Part shown: positions 1 through 5,183 of the stretch, piece after piece
Numbering within the stretch: position 1 is the stretch's first letter
Layout of the letters: each line of letters starts with the position of its first letter
Source of the DNA: Cytophagales bacterium
GTDB taxonomy: Bacteria; Bacteroidota; Bacteroidia; Cytophagales; Cyclobacteriaceae
DNA length: 7,894 nucleotides
Assembly: GCA_003537495.1 (NCBI GenBank)
Contig: DPSB01000295.1
Coordinates: 1 to 7,894 of the forward strand
Direction: 5' to 3'
The notes under the pieces: generated by a model
Database searches by the model: none
Seen by the model: the letters and a program-made list of their open reading frames with translations, nothing else
What the model was told of the DNA's origin: nothing
Made by a program: the position numbers and the translations under genes

Positions 1-1
1 A

Positions 2-79
2 CCCAAGAGCAAAGACTTTAAACGGAGACCTAAGATTACATTTGGTGGTACGTGGACACATATAATATTGGACGAATGA
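2..79 (+). CDS. possible 3' end of an unidentified upstream gene
   Basis: The second forward frame is open from the window edge for 25 codons and ends in TGA at 77-79; the tail reads ...KITFGGTWTHIILDE. The other two forward frames close earlier, at about 19 and 63. I do not recognise the protein. An open run this short at a window edge is quite likely by chance, so this is only a candidate C-terminus. The palindrome cluster that begins about 40 bases later would be a usual place for the end of a gene. Confidence 0.2.
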   Translation, partial: PKSKDFKRRPKITFGGTWTHIILDE

Positions 80-180
80 AATTGAATAATGAGGCCAGCC
101 GGTAGCAAAAAATGTTTACGCAATGGGATCCATATTGCAGTCAGGTCCCTACGGGCTGAATCCCGTAGCTATCAATAGCA

Positions 181-200
181 AGCTCCTCTGGAGCTATTTT
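181..200 (+). terminator. weak terminator-like hairpin
   Basis: A 6-bp stem, AGCTCC/GGAGCT, with a 3-base loop is followed by ATTTTGT. This short hairpin with a modest T run could end transcription arriving from the left edge. The T tract is short and the hairpin sits in a palindrome-rich area, so it may simply be one of the repeat units. Confidence 0.2.
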
Positions 201-250
201 GTATAATGTTTTAAAATGCAAGCATGATAGTAACTCCAATCCTGATTCGG

Positions 251-313
251 AAACTCAGCCCTGTAAGGGCTGCCTATCTGTAGCCCCGACCGCAGGTCGG
301 GGTACATGAGTTT
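251..313 (+). repeat. nested stem enclosing two GC-rich hairpins
   Basis: AAACTCA at 251-257 is the exact reverse complement of TGAGTTT at 307-313. Between them lie the CAGCCC/GGGCTG hairpin and the 8-bp CCCCGACC/GGTCGGGG hairpin. The outer stem shares two bases (CA, 256-257) with the first inner hairpin, so the two pairings compete slightly. Folded, this gives a three-way-junction-like element. It could be the terminal structure of a small repeat element or an untranslated structured RNA. No coding frame crosses it convincingly. Confidence 0.45.
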
Positions 314-449
314 ATAATTTAGTTGCGCCATACTCACACGTAGTTTGGAATGCAGAAGTTTTGGCGCACGAGGCAGAAAACATTTACAAGCAATTATTGT
401 AACAAATCATAATCTTCTAATTTTACCTTGATCGGATAACCAGAATCGT

Positions 450-809
450 ATGAATACCAAAAACAATCAACGTATTTTTAAAATGGCATTTGCAGGAGTA
501 TATCCGCATTACATTACCAAAGCCGAGAAGAAAGGTCGCACCAAAGAAGAGGTAGATGAGATTATCTGCTGGCTTACCGGCTACAATAAAAAGGCCTTGC
601 AAAAACAAATCGATACCAAAGTTGATTTTGAAACCTTCTTTGCACAGGCACCACAACTAAATCCAAACGTATCAAAGATTACCGGTGTAATCTGCGGGTA
701 TCGCATTGAAGAAATTGAAGATCCGCTCATGAAAAAAATCCGGTACATGGATAAATTAATTGATGAACTGGCGAAAGGGAAGACAATGGAAAAGATTTTG
801 AGAAAATAG
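450..809 (+). CDS. DUF2200 family protein
   Basis: The product is a 119-residue cytoplasmic protein with no signal peptide or membrane segment. It matches the DUF2200 family over its full length: the N-terminal [20 protein letters not shown] block (residues 14-33), then [12 protein letters not shown] (34-45), [16 protein letters not shown] (58-73), [21 protein letters not shown] (in part, 77-97), and a C-terminal [12 protein letters not shown]...KILRK helix. The length is normal for the family. The biochemical function is unknown; homologues are small single-domain proteins found in many bacteria. The start at 450 gives a family-typical N-terminus and lacks a clear Shine-Dalgarno, as is usual in Bacteroidota. 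The ASCH gene follows 23 bases later on the same strand, so co-transcription is likely. The family assignment is firm; the role is not known. Confidence 0.9.
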   Translation: MNTKNNQRIFKMAFAGVYPHYITKAEKKGRTKEEVDEIICWLTGYNKKALQKQIDTKVDFETFFAQAPQLNPNVSKITGVICGYRIEEIEDPLMKKIRYMDKLIDELAKGKTMEKILRK

Positions 810-832
810 ATTCAGTCTTTAATCATTTAAGC

Positions 833-1408
833 ATGTTGATTAAATCTGTACATCTGCAAGGCATTAAATCAAGAACCATCAAGTTGGCTTTCAGAAGATG
901 GGAGAAGCCTGCGGTAAAAGAAGGCACCTTGCTTAAAACGTTTATTGGGTTAGTGAAAGTAGTGAGTATCTCTACCATAAAAGAGTCGCAGATTTCAAAG
1001 AAGGATATTAAGGATGCAGGTTTTGAGAATCAGGAACAGTTACTGAAATCATTACGCCAAAATGTTGGTAGCAATATTTATAAAATAGAACTGCGCTACC
1101 ACGCTGAAGATCCGCGTATCGAATTAAGAGAAAATACAGCGTTAACAGCATCCGCTTATGCGGAGCTAAAAGATAAATTGGTTCGCCTGGATAATTACAG
1201 CAAGCAAGGTTTATGGACTAAAAAAGTTTTGCTGGCGATAAAAGAGAATCCCAAACTACGAGCTGTTGATCTGGCAAAATTAACGGGCTTTGAAAAACAA
1301 TGGTTGAAACTGAATATCCGAAAACTCAAAAACCTTGGGCTTACGATAAGTCACGAGGTAGGATATGAGCTTTCACCCTTAGGAAAGACTTTCTTAAAAA
1401 GGAAATGA
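833..1408 (+). CDS. ASCH-domain protein with C-terminal winged-helix region
   Basis: The 191-residue soluble protein has two parts. Residues 1 to about 100 form an ASCH (PUA-like β-barrel) domain, with the family signature LIKSVHLQGIKSRTIKLAFRRW (start at residue 2), PAVKEGTLLKTFIGLVKV, and DAGFENQEQLLKSL. ASCH domains are predicted to bind RNA or modified nucleotides; some act as nucleoside amidohydrolases. Residues about 125-191 (GLWTKKVLLAIKENP, LRAVDLAKLTG, IRKLKNLGLT, VGYELSPLGKTFL) resemble a winged helix-turn-helix and match the C-terminal half of the known bacterial ASCH-wHTH family. The length is usual for this two-domain type. Stop codons lie immediately upstream in frame, so ATG 833 is the natural start. 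It follows the DUF2200 gene by 23 bases, probably in one transcript. The domain call is confident; the substrate is unknown. Confidence 0.85.
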   Translation: MLIKSVHLQGIKSRTIKLAFRRWEKPAVKEGTLLKTFIGLVKVVSISTIKESQISKKDIKDAGFENQEQLLKSLRQNVGSNIYKIELRYHAEDPRIELRENTALTASAYAELKDKLVRLDNYSKQGLWTKKVLLAIKENPKLRAVDLAKLTGFEKQWLKLNIRKLKNLGLTISHEVGYELSPLGKTFLKRK

Positions 1409-1430
1409 GTTCTTAATCACAAGTTAAGAG

Positions 1431-1454
1431 CAGTCAGGCCGGGCGACCTGACTG
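1431..1454. terminator. hairpin between convergent genes, possible weak bidirectional terminator
   Basis: A perfect 8-bp stem, CAGTCAGG/CCTGACTG, with an 8-base GC-rich loop lies in the 63-base gap between the convergent ASCH and DinB genes. The position suits a shared terminator, but neither side carries a strong T tract (the plus side reads GTATGTATATTTCC). Its left arm repeats GCAGTCAGG, which also occurs at 138-146 in the palindrome cluster, so it may be another dispersed palindrome rather than a dedicated terminator. Confidence 0.4.
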
Positions 1455-1471
1455 GTATGTATATTTCCTGA

Positions 1472-1999
1472 TCAAAAAAGTTTTTCAGTGGGAGGGGTAA
1501 CCTTTGCGAGGCGCAAATACACTGTAGTTTGGCCACGGTGATGTGTCTGGTGTTCGAACAATTTTGTAAATGCCAATGCCTTTGTCATTTCAAACTGACC
1601 AAACAACTTTGTTTGTTCAGCAAGTTGTGCGGCAGTCATTTTCTTAAGACTGTTGATCACAAAATCATAACCAGCCAATACAAGTTTGGTTACGTTAGCT
1701 TTCGACTTGTCTACAGTTTTTTCTGATTCACCAAAACCCACAGGACTTTTTTCGCCTGATGCTGCGGAAGCAAAAACGTAACTGGCATCGGTAAGGTGTA
1801 GCATCTGTTCAGCAAAGGAGCGCATCTCCGGTGTAGGCTTCAAGGCATAGCCTGATTCGGGCATGGCATCGAGATATTCTTTTGTATAAACTTTGGCGCG
1901 TTCCCACTCCTTAAGCATTTCATTTACGTCTTGCGCGTAGCTAAAAGAAATAAATGTAATGATGAACATCAGGGTGAAAAGAAGTTTAGCTGTTTTCAT
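1472..1999 (-). CDS. exported DinB-family protein (putative metal-dependent hydrolase/transferase fold)
   Basis: The 175-residue protein begins with a typical signal peptide: MKTAK, a hydrophobic core LLFTLMFIITFISF, and a likely signal peptidase I site after SYA (residue 22), so the mature protein should be periplasmic. The rest is a DinB four-helix bundle. The three histidine positions used for divalent metal in this superfamily can be placed at H68 (MLHLTDAS), H150 (LFEH) and H154 (THHRGQ), with the hallmark HHRGQTTVYLR near the C-terminus. Characterised relatives are mostly cytoplasmic thiol-dependent transferases or isomerases; the substrate here is unknown. The start has no Shine-Dalgarno but is fixed by the signal peptide. 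The SRPBCC gene lies 60 bases upstream on the same strand, so the two may be co-transcribed. Confidence 0.88.
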   Translation of the reverse strand: MKTAKLLFTLMFIITFISFSYAQDVNEMLKEWERAKVYTKEYLDAMPESGYALKPTPEMRSFAEQMLHLTDASYVFASAASGEKSPVGFGESEKTVDKSKANVTKLVLAGYDFVINSLKKMTAAQLAEQTKLFGQFEMTKALAFTKLFEHQTHHRGQTTVYLRLAKVTPPTEKLF

Positions 2000-2021
2000 T
2001 TGTATGGTTTGATTTAATTTT

Positions 2022-2040
2022 TGTTAAGCAATGGTTAACA
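2022..2040. promoter_or_regulatory. inverted repeat upstream of the dinB-like gene
   Basis: TGTTAA-N7-TTAACA is a perfect 6-bp dyad 23 bases upstream of the DinB-family start. It could be a regulator-binding site or a small hairpin between the SRPBCC and DinB genes. No partner regulator is indicated, and an AT-rich dyad of this size can arise by chance. Confidence 0.2.
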
Positions 2041-2059
2041 TAGCTATAATTTAGGCCTC

Positions 2060-2506
2060 TCAATTCCAGTTGTCTATTTTAATATCGTATGGATTAGGAT
2101 TGCCTTTACCCGTTTCTACCAGAGTTTTCAGACTCATCAGAAAGATAGCCCATTTGGTGCTGCAATGGTGCATAAATTCTACCGGTTCTTTCCACCCCAT
2201 GTGTTTAAAAAGAATAACAATATAATCACCCTCTTCTTTTAGTTCCCAATCTATTGTGGTGCCAATCCATTCTTCAGGCCCTTCAATCACCTGCCATAAT
2301 ACTTGGGTAGAAGGGGTAAGGGCAATAACTTTAATATCAAATCCTCCGGCATCAAACCGAAATTTAATTATATCGTTCACGCGGTTTCCTTCGCCTTGCG
2401 TATCGGTAGTCCACCAACCAGCAAGTCCTTTTTGTGTGGTTAGTGTCTGGTAAACCTTAGCCAGCGTTGCCGACTTGATTGCTATTTTGTGTAGGATATC
2501 AGCCAT
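2060..2506 (-). CDS. SRPBCC (AHSA1/START-like) domain protein
   Basis: The 148-residue soluble protein has no signal peptide. It shows the AHSA1-type SRPBCC pattern: an N-terminal strand DILHKIAIKSA, the helix TLAKVYQTLTTQKGLAGWW (residues about 14-32) with the usual Gly-x-x-x-Trp-Trp, then a β-sheet run (IIKFRF, GFDIKVIAL, VLWQVIEGPEEWIGTTIDWEL), and a long C-terminal helix around STKWAIFLMSLKTLVETG. Proteins of this fold bind small hydrophobic ligands or, in AHSA1, Hsp90; the bacterial stand-alone members mostly have unknown ligands. Its length is normal. The start is supported by a promoter-like TATCTTTG box about 27 bases upstream. It is divergent from the GlxA-type regulator, which may control it, though this rests on gene order alone. 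Confidence 0.85.
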   Translation of the reverse strand: MADILHKIAIKSATLAKVYQTLTTQKGLAGWWTTDTQGEGNRVNDIIKFRFDAGGFDIKVIALTPSTQVLWQVIEGPEEWIGTTIDWELKEEGDYIVILFKHMGWKEPVEFMHHCSTKWAIFLMSLKTLVETGKGNPNPYDIKIDNWN

Positions 2507-2532
2507 GATTGTTTTAGAATTAATTTTAGCTA

Positions 2533-2540
2533 CAAAGATA
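2533..2540 (-). promoter_or_regulatory. putative -7 box for the SRPBCC gene
   Basis: On the minus strand the bases read TATCTTTG, an exact match to the Bacteroidota -7 consensus TAnnTTTG, ending 26 bases before the SRPBCC start codon. This would give a leader of about 20 bases. No clear TTG (-33) is present at the usual distance, so only half the promoter is supported. Confidence 0.4.
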
Positions 2541-2587
2541 TTGGCTAAAGCATACCACTAGCGGTGTGATTAAGCCATTGTACAGGG

Positions 2588-2619
2588 TTGATCCGGACAG
2601 GGATTTGTCGTTACCTTTC
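2588..2619 (+). promoter_or_regulatory. possible promoter for the GlxA-type regulator gene
   Basis: TTG at 2588-2590 is followed after 21 bases by TACCTTTC (2612-2619), one mismatch from the Bacteroidota TAnnTTTG box. Transcription would begin near 2626, leaving a leader of about ten bases before ATG 2637. Together with the minus-strand box at 2533-2540 it would make the 130-base gap a divergent promoter region. Confidence 0.3.
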
Positions 2620-2636
2620 GCTTAAAGTTTTTTGTA

Positions 2637-3617
2637 ATGAAACACATTACCATTCTAGTTCCTGCCGGGCAGAATAACCTGAGCAGCATTGTTGGTGCTT
2701 ATAAAATTCTGGTGCGCGCCAATGCGTATTGGAAAACAAAGCATAAGCAAGAACGATACGTGATTGAGTTGGCTGGTAATTCAAAGAAGGTGGATTTTCA
2801 TGGTAACCTGTTTTCGGTTAAGCCGCATAAACAGTTTTCGGCTATCAAAAGAACTAGTCTGATAATTATTCCATCGTTGAATCATAATTACGAAACGGCA
2901 ATACAAGAAAACAAACACTTGGTTGAATGGATAAAGAATCAATACCATACAGGTGCAGAGGTTGCCAGCATTTGCACCGGTGCATTTCTGCTGGCCGCTT
3001 CGGGTTTACTTAACGGAAAAAGATGTTCTACCCATTGGGCTTTTGCCGATGTATTTCGAAGTCTGTTTCCCAATGTGAACTTGCAAGCAGACCAATTAAT
3101 TACTGATGAATATGGTATTTATACTAATGGCGGAGCTTATTCATTTCTAAATCTGATTATTTACCTGGTGGAAAAATACTTCGACCGGCAAACAGCAATC
3201 TTTTGTTCTAAAGTATTTCAGATTGAAATCGATAGGCAAAGTCAATCAGCGTTCGCGATTTTTATGGGGCAGAAGGCGCATGGTGATGACGTTATAAAGC
3301 GTGCACAAACCTTTATTGAAAACAATCACCGGGAAAGAATTTCGATGGAAGAATTGTCATCAAAGTTGGCGATAAGCAGGCGTAATTTCGATAGAAGGTT
3401 TTTAAAGGCCACCGGAAACACGCCACTTGAATACACGCAACGGGTAAGAATTGAAGCTGCAAAAAAAGCATTTGAAAGTAGCCGTAAAAATATAAATGAG
3501 GTGATGTATGAAGCAGGCTATTCGGATGTAAAAGCGTTTCGGGAGTTATTCAAAAAGATAACAGGCGTATCGCCACAACAATACAGAACCAGGTACAACA
3601 AAGAAAGTATGAACTAA
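2637..3617 (+). CDS. GlxA-family transcriptional regulator (DJ-1/PfpI + AraC HTH)
   Basis: The product has 326 residues, a normal length for GlxA-type regulators. Residues 1 to about 190 form a DJ-1/PfpI (class I glutamine amidotransferase-like) domain. The nucleophile-elbow motif is intact: EVASICTGAFLLAASGLLNG with C113, then CSTHWAF with H133. Residues about 217-320 form the AraC-type double helix-turn-helix: a first HTH around MEELSSKLAISRRNFDRRF (237-255), then RIEAAKKAFE, and a second HTH ending in the family signature INEVMYEAGYSDVKAFRELF (286-305) with VSPQQYR. In this family the DJ-1 part is thought to sense a ligand while the HTH binds DNA; the effector is unknown here. It is divergent from the SRPBCC gene (130-base gap) and convergent with the DUF4268 gene (10-base gap). 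Confidence 0.93.
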   Translation: MKHITILVPAGQNNLSSIVGAYKILVRANAYWKTKHKQERYVIELAGNSKKVDFHGNLFSVKPHKQFSAIKRTSLIIIPSLNHNYETAIQENKHLVEWIKNQYHTGAEVASICTGAFLLAASGLLNGKRCSTHWAFADVFRSLFPNVNLQADQLITDEYGIYTNGGAYSFLNLIIYLVEKYFDRQTAIFCSKVFQIEIDRQSQSAFAIFMGQKAHGDDVIKRAQTFIENNHRERISMEELSSKLAISRRNFDRRFLKATGNTPLEYTQRVRIEAAKKAFESSRKNINEVMYEAGYSDVKAFRELFKKITGVSPQQYRTRYNKESMN

Positions 3618-3627
3618 ACAATAATTC

Positions 3628-4086
3628 TCATTCACTCTCTTCAAACCCATACTTCGCATTTTCCCAAAACCGATCCAATCCAATCATGCGTGGTTTTAAG
3701 AATGAAATTATTTCAGGCCACGTTTCTTTATTAAGCACTGAAACACCCGGTAATGTTTTATATACGCGACTGATAATCCGGCTGTTGGTTTCATCATGCA
3801 ACTTCCAAATCCATTCTTCCTGAAGTTCGGTATACAACATTGCTTTAAAGGTCGTTAGCTTTTCAAAGTAGGCGGCTTGTAAACGTAAATCCCGATGTTC
3901 GAGTGTAATGGCAACACTCGCTTCATGACTATCGACATTCATCCGAAAGAACAAATCGTGTACACCCGTGTGGTAGTTAATCCAGTTTACATAGTTGCCT
4001 TCGGCTGAGGGAACCGGGCTCATGTACCGGCCAAAGCTTGTCCAGAATTCCTGCCGTAACCGAGATGATGCTTCGCGCGTGTACAT
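3628..4086 (-). CDS. DUF4268 domain protein
   Basis: This 152-residue soluble protein matches the DUF4268 family over most of its length. It opens with MYTREASSRLRQEFWTSFGR and YMSPVP, then NWINYHTGVHDLFFRMN (residues 34-50), the alternating-strand block EASVAITLEHRD (55-66), and the C-terminal helical part (TWPEIISFLKPRMIGLDRFW, 122-141). DUF4268 also occurs as the C-terminal part of larger DNA-related proteins, but this is the small stand-alone type with no other domain. The function is not known. Its 3' end lies 10 bases from that of the GlxA-type regulator, without a visible terminator between them. Its 5' end shares a 138-base gap with the membrane-protein operon. Confidence 0.85.
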   Translation of the reverse strand: MYTREASSRLRQEFWTSFGRYMSPVPSAEGNYVNWINYHTGVHDLFFRMNVDSHEASVAITLEHRDLRLQAAYFEKLTTFKAMLYTELQEEWIWKLHDETNSRIISRVYKTLPGVSVLNKETWPEIISFLKPRMIGLDRFWENAKYGFEESE

Positions 4087-4090
4087 GGCG

Positions 4091-4117
4091 CAAAGTAGAA
4101 AAATCCTTTGTTTTCAA
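4091..4117 (-). promoter_or_regulatory. possible promoter of the DUF4268 gene, near-leaderless
   Basis: On the minus strand TTG (4115-4117) is followed after 17 bases by TACTTTG (4091-4097), one base short of TAnnTTTG. It ends only four bases before the start codon. If used, transcription would begin at or next to the ATG, giving a leaderless or nearly leaderless mRNA. Alternatively translation starts further inside the gene; however, the family-like N-terminus MYTREASSRLRQEFW supports the annotated start. Confidence 0.25.
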
Positions 4118-4155
4118 CTCCATTTCCAATGTTCAATAAAATTAATTCAAAATTC

Positions 4156-4186
4156 TTGTTTTACTTTTAAACACAAAGTACTTTTG
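4156..4186 (+). promoter_or_regulatory. promoter of the three-gene membrane/MpaB operon
   Basis: TTG at 4156-4158, a 20-base spacer and TACTTTTG at 4179-4186 match the Bacteroidota promoter TTG-N19~21-TAnnTTTG exactly in both boxes. Transcription would start near 4193, giving a leader of about 30 bases before ATG 4225. This is the best promoter match I see in the window. Confidence 0.55.
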
Positions 4187-4224
4187 AATCGTATTAATCG
4201 AACAGTAACCATCCGCTATAGCTT

Positions 4225-4791
4225 ATGAAATCGCTCATCAAATTTCTTCACTCAATTCCAGGTGTGGCTGTAATCACAGTTTTGATTTTGTCTATTCCCC
4301 TTATCGCCATGCAGTTTACACAAGAGGTGGACTGGAGTTTTATGGACTTTGTTATAATGGGTATTCTTATTTTCAGTACGGGTTCCATGTACGTTTTGCT
4401 CACACGATTTACCCCAAACGTTATTTATCGTGCGGCAATGGGTGCTGCAATTGGTACAACGTTTTTGATGGTGTGGTCTAACCTTGCTGTTGGCTTGATT
4501 GGTGCTGGCCCACATGCAGGCAACCTGATGTACATTGGTGTAGTGATGGTTGTTCTGGTCGGAACGTTCATATCGAAGTTTACTGCAAAAGGAATGGAGT
4601 TCGTTATGTTGGGGGCGGCACTTTCGTTGATATTGGTTGCGGCAATTGCATTGCTTACTAATATGCAAGCTTATCCTGGTTCTTCGGTAGGCGAGATTAT
4701 TGCCGTGAATGCTTTCTTTATGTTTCTGTACTTAATCGCAGCGTTGTTATTTCGCTATGTGGCATTGCATCCAGCTGAGAACAAAGCTTAA
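4225..4791 (+). CDS. conserved six-helix membrane protein of unknown function
   Basis: The 188-residue protein has about six hydrophobic segments, near residues 13-31, 38-60, 68-93, 99-118, 123-146 and 157-180, and should sit in the inner membrane. Recognisable blocks are PLIAMQFTQEVDWSFMDFV (25-43), NLAVGLIGAGPHAGNLMYIGV (in part, 86-106) and the short polar ends. I recall uncharacterised membrane proteins with the same MQFT-x-EVxW-xx-DFV and NLAVGxIG...NLMY blocks in several phyla, so this is a real conserved family, but I know no function or name for it. It is the first gene of a tight operon: the DUF2809 gene begins 5 bases after its stop. A well-matched promoter lies just upstream. No catalytic motif is visible. 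Confidence 0.8.
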   Translation: MKSLIKFLHSIPGVAVITVLILSIPLIAMQFTQEVDWSFMDFVIMGILIFSTGSMYVLLTRFTPNVIYRAAMGAAIGTTFLMVWSNLAVGLIGAGPHAGNLMYIGVVMVVLVGTFISKFTAKGMEFVMLGAALSLILVAAIALLTNMQAYPGSSVGEIIAVNAFFMFLYLIAALLFRYVALHPAENKA

Positions 4792-4796
4792 TTAAC

Positions 4797-5183
4797 ATGG
4801 GTATGTTACGGCTCCATAAAACATACCTGTTACTTACAATTTTTCTGTTTGTACTTGAAGTACTCATTGCTTTATTCGTACACGATAATTTTATAAGACC
4901 GTATGTGGGCGATGTGTTAGTCGTGATTTTGATGTATTGCTTTGTGAAATCATTTCTGAATGCACCCGCACTGGCTTTGGCAAGTGGCGTGTTGGTTTTT
5001 GCTTTCGCGATAGAGTTTCTTCAGTACGTAAAAATTGTAAACGTGTTGGGTCTTGAAAAATCAGAACTGATGCGAACTGTTTTAGGAACTTCCTTTGCGT
5101 GGTTAGATCTGCTGGCCTATGTGGTGGGCATTGGTATTGTGTTGATAGCCGAAAAATACATTTGGCAAAAGCAGTTGGTATGA
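4797..5183 (+). CDS. DUF2809 family membrane protein (VanZ-like)
   Basis: This 128-residue protein has about four membrane segments, near residues 9-29, 36-51, 57-78 and 101-119. It carries DUF2809 landmarks: EVLIALFVHDNFIRPYVGDV (21-40), LVVILMYCFVKSF, an EFLQ motif (73-76) at the end of the third helix, and LGTSFAWLDLLAYVVG (96-111). The EFLQ and late Asp pattern recalls VanZ-like proteins, but DUF2809 has no established activity. Translation could begin at 4797 or at the second ATG, 4803 (MLRLHKTYLLL), which looks equally natural. The gene begins 5 bases after its predecessor and its TGA overlaps the ATG of the MpaB-like gene (ATGA, 5180-5183), indicating translational coupling within one operon. 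Confidence 0.82.
   Translation: MGMLRLHKTYLLLTIFLFVLEVLIALFVHDNFIRPYVGDVLVVILMYCFVKSFLNAPALALASGVLVFAFAIEFLQYVKIVNVLGLEKSELMRTVLGTSFAWLDLLAYVVGIGIVLIAEKYIWQKQLV

Larger units (their letters stand above)
120..313. repeat. cluster of perfect palindromes (REP/MITE-like)
   Basis: At least five perfect inverted repeats lie within about 190 non-coding bases, separated by AT-rich spacers. They are GCAAT/ATTGC (120-124, 134-138); CTACGGG-6-CCCGTAG (149-155, 162-168); AGCTCC-3-GGAGCT (181-186, 190-195); CAGCCC-5-GGGCTG (256-261, 267-272); and CCCCGACC-3-GGTCGGGG (284-291, 295-302). Smaller ones are GCTA-4-TAGC (168-171, 176-179) and ATGC-2-GCAT (216-219, 222-225). From general familiarity, CCCTACGGG-type and CCCCGACC-type hairpins are scattered between genes in Bacteroidota genomes; I cannot confirm copy number here. 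The likeliest reading is dispersed palindromic repeats or a non-autonomous element. A structured RNA or composite terminator region is possible. No transposase is present in the window. Confidence 0.6.

Noticed and set aside
120..313. CRISPR array
   Set aside because: The hairpins differ in sequence and spacing; there are no identical direct repeats or regular spacers, and no cas gene.
397..430. Promoter for DUF2200 (TTG 397-399, TACCTTG 424-430)
   Set aside because: The spacer is 24 bases and the -7 box deviates, so the match is too weak to annotate.
423..656. 77-codon open frame on the minus strand
   Set aside because: It lies antisense across the start of the DUF2200 gene, which matches its family over its full length; the translation has no recognisable family.
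4252..4668. 138-codon minus-strand frame inside the membrane-protein gene
   Set aside because: It is rich in His, Asn, Cys and Gln, as expected from reading a hydrophobic gene backwards, and has no family resemblance.
5099..5179. GTG start extending the MpaB-like protein by 27 residues
   Set aside because: It would overlap the DUF2809 gene by 85 bases, and the added residues (MVRSAGLCGGHWYCV...) look like out-of-frame membrane-helix coding. ATG 5180 with the ATGA overlap fits better.
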